Part shown: piece after piece, positions 43,114 to 52,777 of the stretch | Position numbering within the stretch: position 1 is the stretch's first letter | How the letters are laid out: every line of letters begins with the position of its first letter | NCBI RefSeq assembly: GCF_034137685.1 | Contig: NZ_CP139418.1 | Location: forward strand, 1,329,001-1,393,000 | Direction: 5' to 3' | Length of the DNA: 64,000 nucleotides | From: Streptococcus sp. S1 | GTDB lineage: Bacteria > Bacillota > Bacilli > Lactobacillales > Streptococcaceae | Program-made: the position numbers and the translations under genes | The notes under the pieces: generated by a model | What the model saw: the letters and a program-made list of their open reading frames with translations, nothing else | The model's database searches: none | What the model was told of the DNA's origin: nothing

Positions 43114-44190
43114 ATGGGATACACAGTTGCTGTTGTCGGTGCTACAGGTGCCGTTGGTGCTCAAATGATCAAAATGTTGGAAGAATCTACTCTTCCAATC
43201 GATAAGATTCGCTACCTTGCGTCTGCACGTTCTGCAGGAAAAGTTTTGCAATTTAAAGGGCAAGACGTGACCATTGAAGAAACGACTGAAGATGCTTTTG
43301 AAGGGGTTGATATTGCCCTTTTCTCAGCTGGTGGTTCAACATCTGCCAAATATGCACCTTATGCGGTGAAAGCAGGCGCAGTAGTGGTCGATAACACTTC
43401 ATATTTCCGTCAAAATCCGGATGTCCCATTGGTTGTTCCTGAAGTGAATGCACATGCGCTTGATGCTCATAACGGAATTATCTCTTGTCCAAACTGTTCA
43501 ACCATCCAAATGATGGTCGCTCTTGAGCCGGTTCGTCAAAAATGGGGCTTGGACCGTATCATCGTGTCTACTTACCAAGCTGTATCAGGGGCTGGTATGG
43601 GAGCTATTCTTGAAACCCAACGTGAGTTGAAGGAAGTTTTGAATGATGGTGTCAACCCACGCGATGTCCAAGCGGAAATCTTGCCATGCGGTGGTGATAA
43701 AAAACATTACCCAATTGCTTTCAACGCTCTTCCACAAATCGACGTCTTCACAGAAAATGACTATACTTACGAAGAAATGAAGATGACGAATGAAACCAAG
43801 AAAATCATGGAAGATGATAGCATTGCCGTTTCAGCAACTTGTGTGCGGATTCCAGTCTTGTCAGCTCACTCAGAGTCAGTCTACATTGAAACAAAAGAAG
43901 TGGCACCAATTGACGAAGTGAAAGCTGCTATTGCTGCCTTCCCAGGTGCAGTCCTTGAAGACGATGTTGCTCACCAAATCTACCCACAAGCCGTTAATGC
44001 GGTCGGTTCACGCGATACTTTCGTTGGACGGATTCGTAAAGACTTGGATGCTGAAAAAGGGATCCACATGTGGGTTGTTTCAGATAACCTCCTTAAAGGA
44101 GCTGCTTGGAACTCGGTCCAAATCGCAGAAACTCTTCATGAACGTGGACTCGTACGACCAACAACTGAATTGAAGTTTGAATTGAAATAG
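43114..44190 (+). CDS. asd: Aspartate-semialdehyde dehydrogenase
   Basis: 358 residues from ATG 43114 after AAAGAGGA. NADPH-dependent reduction of aspartyl phosphate, the branch point to lysine, threonine and methionine. Seen: [15 protein letters not shown] nucleotide fold, catalytic Cys128 in [10 protein letters not shown], and the late [16 protein letters not shown]. dapA follows at 44.3 kb. Confidence 0.96.
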   Translation: MGYTVAVVGATGAVGAQMIKMLEESTLPIDKIRYLASARSAGKVLQFKGQDVTIEETTEDAFEGVDIALFSAGGSTSAKYAPYAVKAGAVVVDNTSYFRQNPDVPLVVPEVNAHALDAHNGIISCPNCSTIQMMVALEPVRQKWGLDRIIVSTYQAVSGAGMGAILETQRELKEVLNDGVNPRDVQAEILPCGGDKKHYPIAFNALPQIDVFTENDYTYEEMKMTNETKKIMEDDSIAVSATCVRIPVLSAHSESVYIETKEVAPIDEVKAAIAAFPGAVLEDDVAHQIYPQAVNAVGSRDTFVGRIRKDLDAEKGIHMWVVSDNLLKGAAWNSVQIAETLHERGLVRPTTELKFELK

Positions 44191-44200
44191 GGAGCAAAAC

Positions 44201-44238
44201 AGAAATCAGTAACTCGAAGAGTTTGATTTCTTCCTTAG
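44201..44238 (+). terminator. Possible terminator between asd and dapA
   Basis: AGAAATCA-gt-AACTC / GAGTT-TGATTTCT stem with a 2-base bulge, followed by only a weak T-rich tail (TCCTTAGTT). It may be leaky, allowing read-through to dapA. Confidence 0.4.
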
Positions 44239-44329
44239 TTATTTAGCGAATCAACTTGTTTTATAAACAGATCATGAGGCAAAGGCAAGCAGGCCCCAGC
44301 CTCTTTCTTATATAGAGAAAGGTTTTTCT

Positions 44330-45265
44330 ATGTCTTATAATGATTTGAAAGATTGTAAAATCATCACTGCATTTATCACCCCTTTCCATGAAGATGGAAC
44401 CATTAATTTTGATGCTCTTCCTGCCTTGATCGAGCACCTCTTGGCACATCATACAGATGGGATTCTCTTAGCTGGAACGACTGCAGAAAGTCCAACTCTG
44501 ACCCACGATGAGGAATTGCAACTCTTTGCGGCCGTTCAAAAGATTGTCAATGGTCGAGTTCCTTTGATCGCTGGTGTCGGAACCAATGAAACCCGCGACT
44601 CCATTGAGTTCGTTAAAGAAGTAGATGCTTTTGGTGGCTTTGCGGCAGGATTGGCTATCGTCCCTTACTACAACAAACCATCTCAAGAAGGAATGTATCA
44701 ACACTTTAAAGCGATTGCGGATGCATCCAATCTTCCGATTATTATCTACAATATTCCTGGACGCGTGGTTGTGGAAATGACACCTGAAACCATGCTTCGT
44801 TTGGCAGAACACCCAAATATCATTGGGGTGAAAGAGTGTACAACTCTTGCTAATATGGCCTACTTGATTGAACACAAACCAGAAGAATTTCTCGTCTACA
44901 CAGGGGAAGATGGAGATGCTTTCCACGCGATGAACCTTGGGGCTGATGGAGTGATCTCAGTAGCCTCTCATACAAATGGAGATGAAATGCATGAGATGTT
45001 CCAAGCCATTGAACACAACGATATTAAAAAGGCTGCGGCTATCCAACGTCAGTTTATCCCTAAAGTCAATGCTCTCTTCTCTTATCCGAGTCCAGCTCCT
45101 GTCAAAGCTGTCTTAAACTATATGGGCTTTGAAGCAGGACCAACTCGTTTGCCATTGGTGCCAGCACCAGCAGAAGAAGCGAAGCGCATTATCAAGGTTG
45201 TAGTAGATGGGGATTACCATGCATCTAAAGAGATCATTACGGGAGTTTTAAGACCGGATTATTAA
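44330..45265 (+). CDS. dapA: 4-hydroxy-tetrahydrodipicolinate synthase
   Basis: 311 residues. Condenses aspartate semialdehyde with pyruvate, the first step of the lysine branch. Schiff-base Lys168 in IGVKECTT, with [10 protein letters not shown] carrying the catalytic Tyr and [17 protein letters not shown] near residue 45. Adjacent to asd, whose product is its substrate. Confidence 0.95.
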   Translation: MSYNDLKDCKIITAFITPFHEDGTINFDALPALIEHLLAHHTDGILLAGTTAESPTLTHDEELQLFAAVQKIVNGRVPLIAGVGTNETRDSIEFVKEVDAFGGFAAGLAIVPYYNKPSQEGMYQHFKAIADASNLPIIIYNIPGRVVVEMTPETMLRLAEHPNIIGVKECTTLANMAYLIEHKPEEFLVYTGEDGDAFHAMNLGADGVISVASHTNGDEMHEMFQAIEHNDIKKAAAIQRQFIPKVNALFSYPSPAPVKAVLNYMGFEAGPTRLPLVPAPAEEAKRIIKVVVDGDYHASKEIITGVLRPDY

Positions 45266-45286
45266 TAAAATTATTATGAGGAATGT

Positions 45287-45916
45287 ATGTCAGAGTTAGA
45301 GAAAACAGAGTTAGAAAAAACAGATTCAGAAAAATCAGAACTAGAAAAATTTAAAGAACGTCATAGCCTTGAAAAGTTAGATGGTGTGATAATCTATGAT
45401 AAACCGACTATTAAAACAGGTGAAAAAGCTGGATGCATCGGCGCTCTCTTACTTTTAATTGGATTTGGAACAGGGATTATTTTGTTACTCCTTCATTTCA
45501 TATTTGACTTCGATTCCAAGCTACTCAATCTTCTTTGGGAATCGATAGCAGCTTTAGGATTCATTTTTAGTTTAGCAGGAGCTTTTCAAATTGGTCCCCT
45601 TACAATACACCGCTACTCAAGAGAAGCTGATAAGGATAAACATTTTGAAATCGATAGAGCCTACAATCTCTATAACGTTCTCTATAAACCGACTAAAACA
45701 GTCCTTCTCCAATATGATAGTGACGAGGATCAGTTCATTGCGGTAAATGCTGGTGGTGAACTACTAGTGGAACTCCTTAGAAAAGTAGAGATGGATAAGT
45801 TACCTCTGAAGAAAATTTTGAAGACCTTCCGTTTGGATCATGTCTCTGACCATCTTTGGAGATTGACCTACAGCTATAAAAAAGAAGATGTGGTCATGGA
45901 GAAGAGTGATCGTTAG
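45287..45916 (+). CDS. Uncharacterised two-helix membrane protein
   Basis: 209 residues. N-terminus has a short charged repeat (LEKTELEKTDSEKSELEKF), then two hydrophobic helices (IGALLLLIGFGTGIILLLL; LLWESIAALGFIFSLAGAF) and a soluble C-terminal half. Begins 21 bases after dapA with a weak AGGAATGT site. I do not recognise the family. Confidence 0.65.
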   Translation: MSELEKTELEKTDSEKSELEKFKERHSLEKLDGVIIYDKPTIKTGEKAGCIGALLLLIGFGTGIILLLLHFIFDFDSKLLNLLWESIAALGFIFSLAGAFQIGPLTIHRYSREADKDKHFEIDRAYNLYNVLYKPTKTVLLQYDSDEDQFIAVNAGGELLVELLRKVEMDKLPLKKILKTFRLDHVSDHLWRLTYSYKKEDVVMEKSDR

Positions 45917-45957
45917 TTTTTTTCATCCAATCAACCACACTAAGTCCTGAAAAGAGC

Positions 45958-45986
45958 TTTGATTCTTGACAAAAAAATTATATAAT
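45958..45986 (+). promoter_or_regulatory. Promoter of the ATP-cone gene
   Basis: TATAAT at 45981-45986 with TTTGAT at 45958-45963, 17-bp spacer. A better-looking TTGACA at 45966 is only 9 bp away and cannot be the partner. Confidence 0.55.
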
Positions 45987-46059
45987 AAAGTAGTAGGTCT
46001 TCATTTCTTTATAAAGGAAATGGAGTATTCATGAAAATTTAAACATAAAGGAGACTCCG

Positions 46060-46398
46060 ATGGAAGTCATTAAACGTAGTGGAGAAGTGGTTGAATTCAA
46101 CCCAGATAAAATTTACCAAGCTATTTTGAAAGCTGCGCAAGTTGTCTATGTTTTGACAGATGATTTGCGACAAAACCTAGCTCAAGTGACCAAGAAAGTT
46201 GCTATGGATTTAGATGAAGCTCAAGTAGAACGCGCAACCATCAGTATGATCCAATCATTAGTGGAACAACGCTTGCTGGGAGCAGGTTATATTACCATTG
46301 CAGAACACTACATTTCTTATCGCTTGCAACGCGATTTGGAACGGAGTGGTTATGGTGATCACATCGCCGTGCATTTGCATTTTGAGCAAATTCGATAA
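46060..46398 (+). CDS. Stand-alone ATP-cone domain protein
   Basis: 112 residues comprising essentially one ATP-cone: IKRSGEVVEFNPDKIYQAILKAA at the start, later QVERATISMIQSLVEQRLLG and YISYRLQRDLE. The domain normally sits at the N-terminus of ribonucleotide reductases or in NrdR, where it senses ATP/dATP. Here no zinc ribbon or reductase follows. AAAGGAG precedes the ATG. It may regulate a partner in trans; this is inference. Confidence 0.8.
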   Translation: MEVIKRSGEVVEFNPDKIYQAILKAAQVVYVLTDDLRQNLAQVTKKVAMDLDEAQVERATISMIQSLVEQRLLGAGYITIAEHYISYRLQRDLERSGYGDHIAVHLHFEQIR

Positions 46399-46469
46399 GC
46401 TAGATAGTGCTCGCGAGGTAACGCCATCGTGTTTGAACCACCCTTATAGGGTGGTTTTGACTGTCTAGC
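46399..46469 (+). other. Nested hairpin structure with embedded terminator
   Basis: Outer arms GCTAGATAGT (46399-46408) and ACTGTCTAGC (46460-46469) pair over 10 bp with one G-U. Inside is AACCACCC-TTATA-GGGTGGTT (46436-46456) followed by TTG, a likely terminator of the ATP-cone gene. The 27 bases between left arm and inner stem (GCTCGCGAGGTAACGCC...) may fold further. Confidence 0.5.
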
Positions 46470-46499
46470 CAATTAGTTTATTTCGAAAGGTTTACATGT

Positions 46500-47840
46500 A
46501 TGCAAAACCCAACCATCTATACCTATCTCAATCAGGATTTTACAGCTATTCCACTTTTTGATGGATTGAGCGTCGATGGTGTTTCTCAAGGAAGTCAGGC
46601 AGATTTGCATCTGGCTGATGATTTTCAGTCCCCCTCTGAAGCTGTTTTCTATTTTCTAAATGGTCAATGGTTTCTTGAATGTTTGTCTGGGATGATTGAG
46701 GTGGATGGTGTCACCTATCCGAAAAACCAACGTGTTTTATTAAATCATCGTTCCATTATCCATCTTTGTGACGCCGACGGCCATGTTTTTCGCTCAAAAT
46801 TCATCATTGTTGAAATGCAATCCCTTGAATGGAAGACTATTGCAAAAGATGCTTTTCCGATGGATCTGTCCTCGCTTGCTAGGATTGATTGTGCAGTCTT
46901 ATCAAATCAGTTGGTTGTCCGATTAGGAGATCAGATCATTTACCAGGATCTTCAGGCAGCAGCTGCAGATTCATCTGTTTCAACGAGGGAGCACAATGAT
47001 TTTTCCCATTCATCACTAACGATTGCTATTCAAGATGTAACGGTCGGAAATCTCTTAAATCGTAAGACCATCCTCAAGGATATTCAGGTTGAATTTAAAC
47101 CCAAGGAAATGATTTTAATTCTGGGCGGTTCTGGTGCTGGAAAATCAACCTTTATGGAAGCAGTGACAGGACTTGTTCATTCAAATACCAGTGCTTATTT
47201 TAATGGCGTAGATCTGTTAAATGATGGAAAAAAACAAGGTGTCATCACCCTGGCTCCTCAATCCCCTGACGAGCATTACCGCATGGAAGACACGGTCTAT
47301 ATGAATCTCGAAGATGCAGCAAAGCTCTACGGTCCATCCGAATTAGCAGACAATCCTGAACTTCGTAAAGAAGAAGTGCTATCTGTTCTGAGAAAACTGG
47401 ACTTAGAATCTGTCAAAGGATCCAAGTGTTCTTCTCTATCTGGCGGACAAAAGAAAAAACTCACGATTGCTATGGAATACATCACGCGCCCTGAAATCCT
47501 CTTTATGGATGAGCCGGATTCTGGTGTCGATGGGAGTATGGTCATGGAGGTCATGACCACATTGAGAGAGATTACAGATGAAGGAAAAATCTTATGTGTC
47601 ATCACGCATACGCCCGATCGTATTCGTCATCTCTTTGATAAGGTCATGGTGGTCGGAAAGAGTTCGGAAGGCTGTGGTAGACTGTGTTACTTTGGCTCCG
47701 TAGACAATGCGCTAACAGTCTTTGCTGCTCAGAGTTTAGAAGAAATCGTCCATAAAATTTCAGGTGCTGAAAATGCAGCTCTTGTTGACCAATATGTTCA
47801 ATGGTTTGACAATGAAAGGAGAGGTGGTCATGCTGGATAA
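46500..47840 (+). CDS. ABCG-like ABC transporter ATPase with N-terminal beta domain
   Basis: 446 residues. The first 150 are beta-rich, resembling an FHA-like or sensor domain without membrane helices (VDGVTYPKNQRVLLNHRSIIHLCDADG). Residues 175-440 are an ATPase: Walker A LGGSGAGKSTFMEAV, signature LSGGQKKKLTIAMEY, Walker B ILFMDEPDSGVDGS. The KKKLTIAME form is characteristic of ABCG/White-type cassettes. The next gene, a permease, overlaps by 11 bases. Substrate unknown. Confidence 0.8.
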   Translation: MQNPTIYTYLNQDFTAIPLFDGLSVDGVSQGSQADLHLADDFQSPSEAVFYFLNGQWFLECLSGMIEVDGVTYPKNQRVLLNHRSIIHLCDADGHVFRSKFIIVEMQSLEWKTIAKDAFPMDLSSLARIDCAVLSNQLVVRLGDQIIYQDLQAAAADSSVSTREHNDFSHSSLTIAIQDVTVGNLLNRKTILKDIQVEFKPKEMILILGGSGAGKSTFMEAVTGLVHSNTSAYFNGVDLLNDGKKQGVITLAPQSPDEHYRMEDTVYMNLEDAAKLYGPSELADNPELRKEEVLSVLRKLDLESVKGSKCSSLSGGQKKKLTIAMEYITRPEILFMDEPDSGVDGSMVMEVMTTLREITDEGKILCVITHTPDRIRHLFDKVMVVGKSSEGCGRLCYFGSVDNALTVFAAQSLEEIVHKISGAENAALVDQYVQWFDNERRGGHAG

Positions 47841-48657
47841 GAAGCAAGTCTCGATTTATTTTAGAAAATTCCTTCGACTCCTCATCAACAAGAAATCTCT
47901 ATTTTTTGTCTTAGAAGCGATTCTTCTTCCTTTCATCATTTCGATCGCTTTTGATGCCAATGAAGTTTTTGCTAAATACCATATTACGAGAACTTGTTCC
48001 ATTATGTTTATTTCTGCAGCACTCTGGATTGGTCTCTTTAATTCAGTGACCAGTATTTGTAATGAGCGTAAAGTTATCAAGTTTGAGTACCAAATTAAAG
48101 GCTTGTCCTTGCCTTCTTATGTGACGGCGCGCGTGCTAACAGAGTTGGTGCTTTGTTTCGCGGAAGCGATCTTAATGATTGGAACCATTGTTGTGCGCTA
48201 TCCACGTATCCAAGGAAACAGTAGCCAGATATTCCTTTTTGGGATCACTTTGTTTTTGGTGATCTTTACTTCAGATATGTTGGCCTTATTGATTTCAGCC
48301 TTTGTTAAAAAATCATCCCAAGCGATGACAGCCATGCCGCTTGTATTGATGGTTCAATTGCTGTTTTCCAATTTCCTCCAATCCTTGGATGAGAAAATTC
48401 CATTTTTAGTCTGGATCTCACATGCGACCATTACGAGATGGGGAACAACAGCCTTCTTCCGGATTGCAAACATGAATAATATGGTCCCCTCCCAAGGTCA
48501 TACTGACTGGCAAGTTTATCAAAAAGATGGGGTAGGAACCTATGATTTTGATCTACTTGCGATTCTTGGAAATTGGGGGGTCTTGCTTGCTTTTGCAGCT
48601 CTATTTATAGTCGCAACTTCCCTCGTATTGACTTCTGTCCGTAAGGACGCTCGATAA
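47830..48657 (+). CDS. ABC-2 type permease of the ABCG-like transporter
   Basis: 275 residues from ATG 47830, which has GGAGAGG close upstream. About six membrane helices. Typical ABC-2 features: long N-terminal helix (IYFRKFLRLLINKKSLFFVLE), SICNERKVIKFEYQIKGLSLPSYV coupling region and a late FLVWISHATITRWGTTAFF extracellular segment. Forms a transporter with the preceding ATPase. Confidence 0.8.
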   Translation: MLDKKQVSIYFRKFLRLLINKKSLFFVLEAILLPFIISIAFDANEVFAKYHITRTCSIMFISAALWIGLFNSVTSICNERKVIKFEYQIKGLSLPSYVTARVLTELVLCFAEAILMIGTIVVRYPRIQGNSSQIFLFGITLFLVIFTSDMLALLISAFVKKSSQAMTAMPLVLMVQLLFSNFLQSLDEKIPFLVWISHATITRWGTTAFFRIANMNNMVPSQGHTDWQVYQKDGVGTYDFDLLAILGNWGVLLAFAALFIVATSLVLTSVRKDAR

Positions 48658-48675
48658 AAAATAAGGAGATGATTT

Positions 48676-50106
48676 ATGAAAAACTGTACCAATTGCCAGG
48701 CACCTATCCATGCTGGTGATGCCTTTTGTTCTAAGTGTGGAGCTAAAGTTCAAGTAGCTGCACAAGCTGAACCAAAAGCTGTTGCGTTTCAACCAAAGAC
48801 AGTGCAATTAGGGCCAACTCCCACTCAAGCCCCAGCACCTAAAAAAACCAAAAGAAACATGAAAGGAATTTTAGCAGGAATTTTTGTACTTCTTGCTATC
48901 ATTACTGTTGCAGGTTATTTCTTTTTAAACCATGGTAGCAGTGACACCATTAATTTAGAGGACTATGTAAAGCTAAAATTTGAGGGGAATGATGGTGAAG
49001 GCTATATTGTTGAGAAGTCAGTTAGTTTGAACAAGGAAAATTTAGATCGAGATATCAAGAAAAAGATAGAAGCAGAAGGCTTGAATACTGAGAGTTCAAA
49101 CTACAATATCGATCAGCTAGTTTCAAAAGTCGAATTTAGTGTTTATAAAGGGGATGAACTGATCAAGGTAAAAGATCGCAAGAACCTGAACAATCATGAT
49201 AAAATTACGGTCAAATTACTTTACGATAAAAGCGATCTTGAAGACATGATACCTGGCCTTCACTTTACTGGTACATCTGTAACTCAGGAGGCAGATCTTA
49301 TCCCGCTTGTAGGGATTGACCCCTTTAAGGGTTTTTATCCAAAAATCAAGGGCATTTCTCCAAATGGAAGGGTATCAAAACCATCTAAATTTGAAGGAAA
49401 AGATCTAGAAATTATTGCAAAAGCAACCGCTAACTATGGCTTCCCATTTGATTATTATCTGAACGGTAAAGAAGTTTCAAGTAATGATCCCATTGCAGTT
49501 GGAGATGAAATCGAAATTCGTCTCAATGAAAGTGGTAAAAATGCATTGAAAAAAGAAGGTCAAACTGTTGAGAAAGGAAAAGACAGCAAGAAATACAAGG
49601 TCACCTTGGCTGATTTTGAGGAAGGGGCTTATGTGACTTCCTTGTCAAAAGTGGATGAGGATACACAAGAAGCCATCTCTAAGAATGTAGAGGATGCAGC
49701 AAAGGCTTATGCGGCTGACCGCAATTATAAAGACCTTCCAAAATTTGAAGGGATGGCTTTTGCGGCAATCAAAGATGGGGTTGATTGGGGAGGGACATTT
49801 GATTCCAAAATTCCACAAATGGTCTATGTATACTCTATTACCAATACATCTTATGGTAAATCAAAAACAAGTTATTTTGTCATTTCAAAGATAGCGGTTA
49901 TTGAACAGGTCGAAAATCATGGAAAAGCCAACGTTCATAAAAAACCTGGAAAAACCATTCAAACCTTTGAGAAAAATGCTAAGAAATACGACTTCAAAAG
50001 CATGTCTGATGAGAATGACTTGAAGAACTACTTTACTAGAAATATCGACACCTATACCTATACAATGGACGATCAATTGAAATCGTTGATAAATTGGACA
50101 GAATAG
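48676..50106 (+). CDS. Zinc-ribbon membrane protein with large extracellular domain (TcaA/YvbJ-like plan)
   Basis: 476 residues. N-terminal zinc ribbon CTNCQAPIHAGDAFCSKCG (Cys4, 7, 18, 21), a Pro/Gln linker, one membrane helix at about 58-80 (GILAGIFVLLAIITVAGYFFL), then about 390 residues outside. The layout matches TcaA/YvbJ-type proteins linked to cell-wall stress in other Firmicutes; sequence identity to them was not tested. Starts 18 bases after the permease, so probably the same operon. Confidence 0.72.
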   Translation: MKNCTNCQAPIHAGDAFCSKCGAKVQVAAQAEPKAVAFQPKTVQLGPTPTQAPAPKKTKRNMKGILAGIFVLLAIITVAGYFFLNHGSSDTINLEDYVKLKFEGNDGEGYIVEKSVSLNKENLDRDIKKKIEAEGLNTESSNYNIDQLVSKVEFSVYKGDELIKVKDRKNLNNHDKITVKLLYDKSDLEDMIPGLHFTGTSVTQEADLIPLVGIDPFKGFYPKIKGISPNGRVSKPSKFEGKDLEIIAKATANYGFPFDYYLNGKEVSSNDPIAVGDEIEIRLNESGKNALKKEGQTVEKGKDSKKYKVTLADFEEGAYVTSLSKVDEDTQEAISKNVEDAAKAYAADRNYKDLPKFEGMAFAAIKDGVDWGGTFDSKIPQMVYVYSITNTSYGKSKTSYFVISKIAVIEQVENHGKANVHKKPGKTIQTFEKNAKKYDFKSMSDENDLKNYFTRNIDTYTYTMDDQLKSLINWTE

Positions 50107-50110
50107 AAGA

Positions 50111-50139
50111 AAAAGAAGTTACTTCGGTAGCTTCTTTTT
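50111..50139 (+). terminator. Terminator of the ABCG-like operon
   Basis: AAGAAGTTAC-TTCG-GTAGCTTCTT stem with one G-U and a UUCG tetraloop, then TTT. Confidence 0.9.
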
Positions 50140-50173
50140 AGTATTTTATTAATCACAGTGATTCCAGAAAACA

Positions 50174-50182
50174 TGGTATAAT
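50174..50182 (+). promoter_or_regulatory. Extended -10 promoter of rbgA-rnhB-ROK
   Basis: TGGTATAAT, 32 bases before the rbgA start. Confidence 0.65.
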
Positions 50183-50214
50183 AGAGGAGATTGAATTGGA
50201 AAGGAAGTGAGATT

Positions 50215-51066
50215 ATGGCAACTATTCAATGGTTTCCTGGACACATGTCCAAAGCTAGAAGACAAGTACAAGAAAATTTAAAATTCGTGGATTTTGTAAC
50301 GGTTCTGGTAGATGCTCGTTTGCCCCTATCAAGCCAAAATCCCATGTTAACCAAAATTGTTGGTGATAAGCCCAAATTAATGATTTTGAACAAGGTAGAC
50401 CTGGCAGATCCTGTTGCCACAAAAGAATGGCAGGACTATTTTGAGTCACAAGGGATCAAAACCTTGGCTATCAACTCCAAAGAGCAATCTACAGTTAAAA
50501 AAGTAACAGATGCTGCTAAGAGCTTGATGGCCGATAAAATTGCCCGTCAAAAGGAACGGGGAATTCAGATTGAAACCCTTCGGACCATGATCATCGGGAT
50601 TCCTAATGCTGGGAAATCAACTTTGATGAACCGCTTAGCAGGGAAAAAGATTGCTGTTGTTGGAAATAAACCAGGGGTAACCAAGGGGCAACAATGGTTA
50701 AAAACCAATAAAGACCTTGAAATCCTAGATACTCCAGGGATTCTCTGGCCCAAGTTTGAAGATGAAGAAGTGGCCTTAAAGCTCGCTTTAACAGGCGCCA
50801 TCAAAGACCAGTTGCTTCCAATGGATGAAGTGACCATCTTTGGTCTTAACTATTTCAAAAAGCACTATCCAGCTGTTTTGCAGGAACGTTTTAAACAAAT
50901 GGATCTGGAACAAGAGGCACCTGAAATCATTATGGAGATGACCCAGAAATTAGGATTTCGTGAGGATTACGACCGTTTTTACCAACTCTTTGTCAAAGAT
51001 GTTCGTGATGGGAAATTGGGACGGTATACGCTGGATCGCGTAGGGGAAATTGATGGCAACAATTAA
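50215..51066 (+). CDS. rbgA: Ribosome biogenesis GTPase RbgA (YlqF)
   Basis: 283 residues from ATG 50215, preceded by AAGGAAGTGAG. Circularly permuted GTPase: G4 (LNKVDLAD) comes before G1 ([17 protein letters not shown]) and G3 (DTPGILWP). Begins [15 protein letters not shown] as in YlqF. Needed for late 50S assembly. Overlaps rnhB by 14 bases, an arrangement common in streptococci. Confidence 0.96.
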   Translation: MATIQWFPGHMSKARRQVQENLKFVDFVTVLVDARLPLSSQNPMLTKIVGDKPKLMILNKVDLADPVATKEWQDYFESQGIKTLAINSKEQSTVKKVTDAAKSLMADKIARQKERGIQIETLRTMIIGIPNAGKSTLMNRLAGKKIAVVGNKPGVTKGQQWLKTNKDLEILDTPGILWPKFEDEEVALKLALTGAIKDQLLPMDEVTIFGLNYFKKHYPAVLQERFKQMDLEQEAPEIIMEMTQKLGFREDYDRFYQLFVKDVRDGKLGRYTLDRVGEIDGNN

Positions 51067-51820
51067 AGAAGTTAAAGAGCGTTTGGCAATGATTGACGAG
51101 CTAGATCATCCCTTCTTTGAAGAGTTGATCCTTGATGGTCGAGCAGGCGTTCAAGCGGCTATCAGCAAACGAAAACGCGAACTCCAAAAACAAGTGGACG
51201 AAGATTTGCGTTTGGAAGGAATGCTGGCCTATGAAAAAGAACTTTATACTCAAGGGATTGATCTTATTGCAGGAGTGGATGAAGTGGGACGTGGCCCATT
51301 AGCGGGTCCAGTTGTTGCAGCTGCCGTGATCTTGCCGAAAGCTTGTAAGATTCCAGGGCTCAACGATAGTAAAAAGATTCCAAAATCCAAACACAAGGAA
51401 ATCTATGAGGCTGTGCTCCAAAACGCCGTTGCGATCGGAATCGGCATCAAGGATAATCAAGTGATAGACCAGGTTAATATCTATGAAGCTACGAAGCTAG
51501 CCATGATGGAGGCCATTGGTCAGCTAGAGCCTCAACCCCAGCATCTTTTGATTGATGCCATGAAGTTGGATCTTCCTATTCCCCAAACTAGTATCATCAA
51601 AGGGGATGCTAACTCCTTATCCATTGCTGCAGCATCCATCGTAGCCAAGGTGACTCGGGATCAGATGATGGAAGAGTTTGATTGCGAATATCCGGGTTAT
51701 GATTTTACGCAGAACGCTGGCTATGGGACGGCTAACCATCTGGCTGGCCTTCACAAGCTGGGAGTGACTCCTATCCATCGGCGTTCATTTGAACCCGTCA
51801 AATCAATGTGTGAGGATTAG
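51053..51820 (+). CDS. rnhB: Ribonuclease HII
   Basis: 255 residues; ATG 51053 preferred to the adjacent TTG. Cleaves RNA of RNA-DNA hybrids and misincorporated ribonucleotides. Motifs: [50 protein letters not shown] and the [12 protein letters not shown] end. An extra N-terminal 70 residues before the catalytic core is normal for Firmicutes RnhB. Confidence 0.96.
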   Translation: MATIKEVKERLAMIDELDHPFFEELILDGRAGVQAAISKRKRELQKQVDEDLRLEGMLAYEKELYTQGIDLIAGVDEVGRGPLAGPVVAAAVILPKACKIPGLNDSKKIPKSKHKEIYEAVLQNAVAIGIGIKDNQVIDQVNIYEATKLAMMEAIGQLEPQPQHLLIDAMKLDLPIPQTSIIKGDANSLSIAAASIVAKVTRDQMMEEFDCEYPGYDFTQNAGYGTANHLAGLHKLGVTPIHRRSFEPVKSMCED

Positions 51821-51823
51821 GTT

Positions 51824-52753
51824 ATGCTATTTACCATCGATATCGGAGGGACCTTTATAAAGTACGGTCTGATGGATGCAGACTATCAATTGATCCGTAC
51901 AGACAAGATCCCAACACCATCTACGATTGAGGACTTTTGGCAAGGATTAGAAGGAATCGTTGCTCCTGTACGGGAAGAAATCGAGGGAATCGCCATTTCA
52001 TGCCCTGGTGAGATCCAAAAGAGCCTTGGCTTTGTCTTTCGAGGTGGTCTCATTCCATATTTGCGAGGCATTCCTCTAGCTAGTAGATTAGAACAAACAT
52101 TTCAAGTACCCGTCACCGTTCTTAATGATGGAGAAGCTGCTGGTCTAGCGGAAGCAAGGCTTGGTAATCTAAAAGATTGTCCTTGCGGTGCGACCTTGGT
52201 CTTAGGGACTGGAGTTGGTCTTGCTCTTCTTTCGAATGGTGACCTATTGAGAGGATGGCAACTGACAGAATACATTCGGTCTATTGATAAGGCAGAAAGA
52301 ACACCAGAAAATCGCCGCTTTCATCGCGAACTCTTTTTGCAAGGCATTTCCAATCTTTTGGAAAACACCGGTTCAGCTGTTCAATTCGTTGAGAAGGCTA
52401 GTCACATCTTGAACTTAGAAAAGGCAGATGGTATAGCTGTTTTCAAAGCTCTTGATCAAGGAGGCCATGAGGAGCTGACATCCTTGTTTCAGGCTTATTG
52501 TCATGATATTGCTATTCTGATTTTTAATCTTCAATCTTTGCTCTTGCTTGAAAAGGTGACGATTGGAGGGGGCATTAGTGGTCAACCACTACTGATCGAT
52601 GAGATCAGTCGACAATACCATGACCTGCTCTCTCAAAAAGGTCATAAACAATTTGAGGCCTTGCCGATCCAAGCGGCTCGCTTCCATAATGAAAGCAACT
52701 TGATTGGTGCCGCATCTTATTTTTATTCTTCTACACATCAAAAAAAGTTCTAG
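51824..52753 (+). CDS. Atypical ROK-family sugar kinase-like protein
   Basis: 309 residues. N-terminal ROK phosphate loop DIGGTFIKYGLM and Asp in VLNDGEAAGLAEARLG are kept, as is VLGTGVGLALL. The canonical GELGH substrate motif and CxCGxxGCxE zinc site are missing: the segment after VLGTGVG reads NGDLLRGWQLTEYIRSIDKA. Compare glcK in this window, which has both. It may be a beta-glucoside-type kinase or a non-catalytic regulator. Starts 3 bases after rnhB. Confidence 0.82.
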   Translation: MLFTIDIGGTFIKYGLMDADYQLIRTDKIPTPSTIEDFWQGLEGIVAPVREEIEGIAISCPGEIQKSLGFVFRGGLIPYLRGIPLASRLEQTFQVPVTVLNDGEAAGLAEARLGNLKDCPCGATLVLGTGVGLALLSNGDLLRGWQLTEYIRSIDKAERTPENRRFHRELFLQGISNLLENTGSAVQFVEKASHILNLEKADGIAVFKALDQGGHEELTSLFQAYCHDIAILIFNLQSLLLLEKVTIGGGISGQPLLIDEISRQYHDLLSQKGHKQFEALPIQAARFHNESNLIGAASYFYSSTHQKKF

Positions 52754-52770
52754 AAATAGAGCTTTTTTCT
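52741..52770 (+). terminator. Terminator of rbgA-rnhB-ROK
   Basis: AAAAAAGTTC / GAGCTTTTTT stem with one G-T pair and an 8-base loop containing the ROK stop codon; T-rich tail runs into the cin-box. Confidence 0.7.
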
Positions 52771-52777
52771 TTTCTTT

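Noticed and set aside
44191..44329. Lysine riboswitch before dapA
   Set aside because: The spacer is only 139 bases with one weak hairpin and lacks the long conserved lysine-riboswitch core.
45966..45986. TTGACA paired with TATAAT before the ATP-cone gene
   Set aside because: The spacer is only 9 bp; another hexamer 17 bp upstream is used for the call instead.
46500..48657. Antibiotic-resistance assignment for the ABCG-like transporter
   Set aside because: No substrate-specific motif can be read; the family alone does not justify a resistance call.
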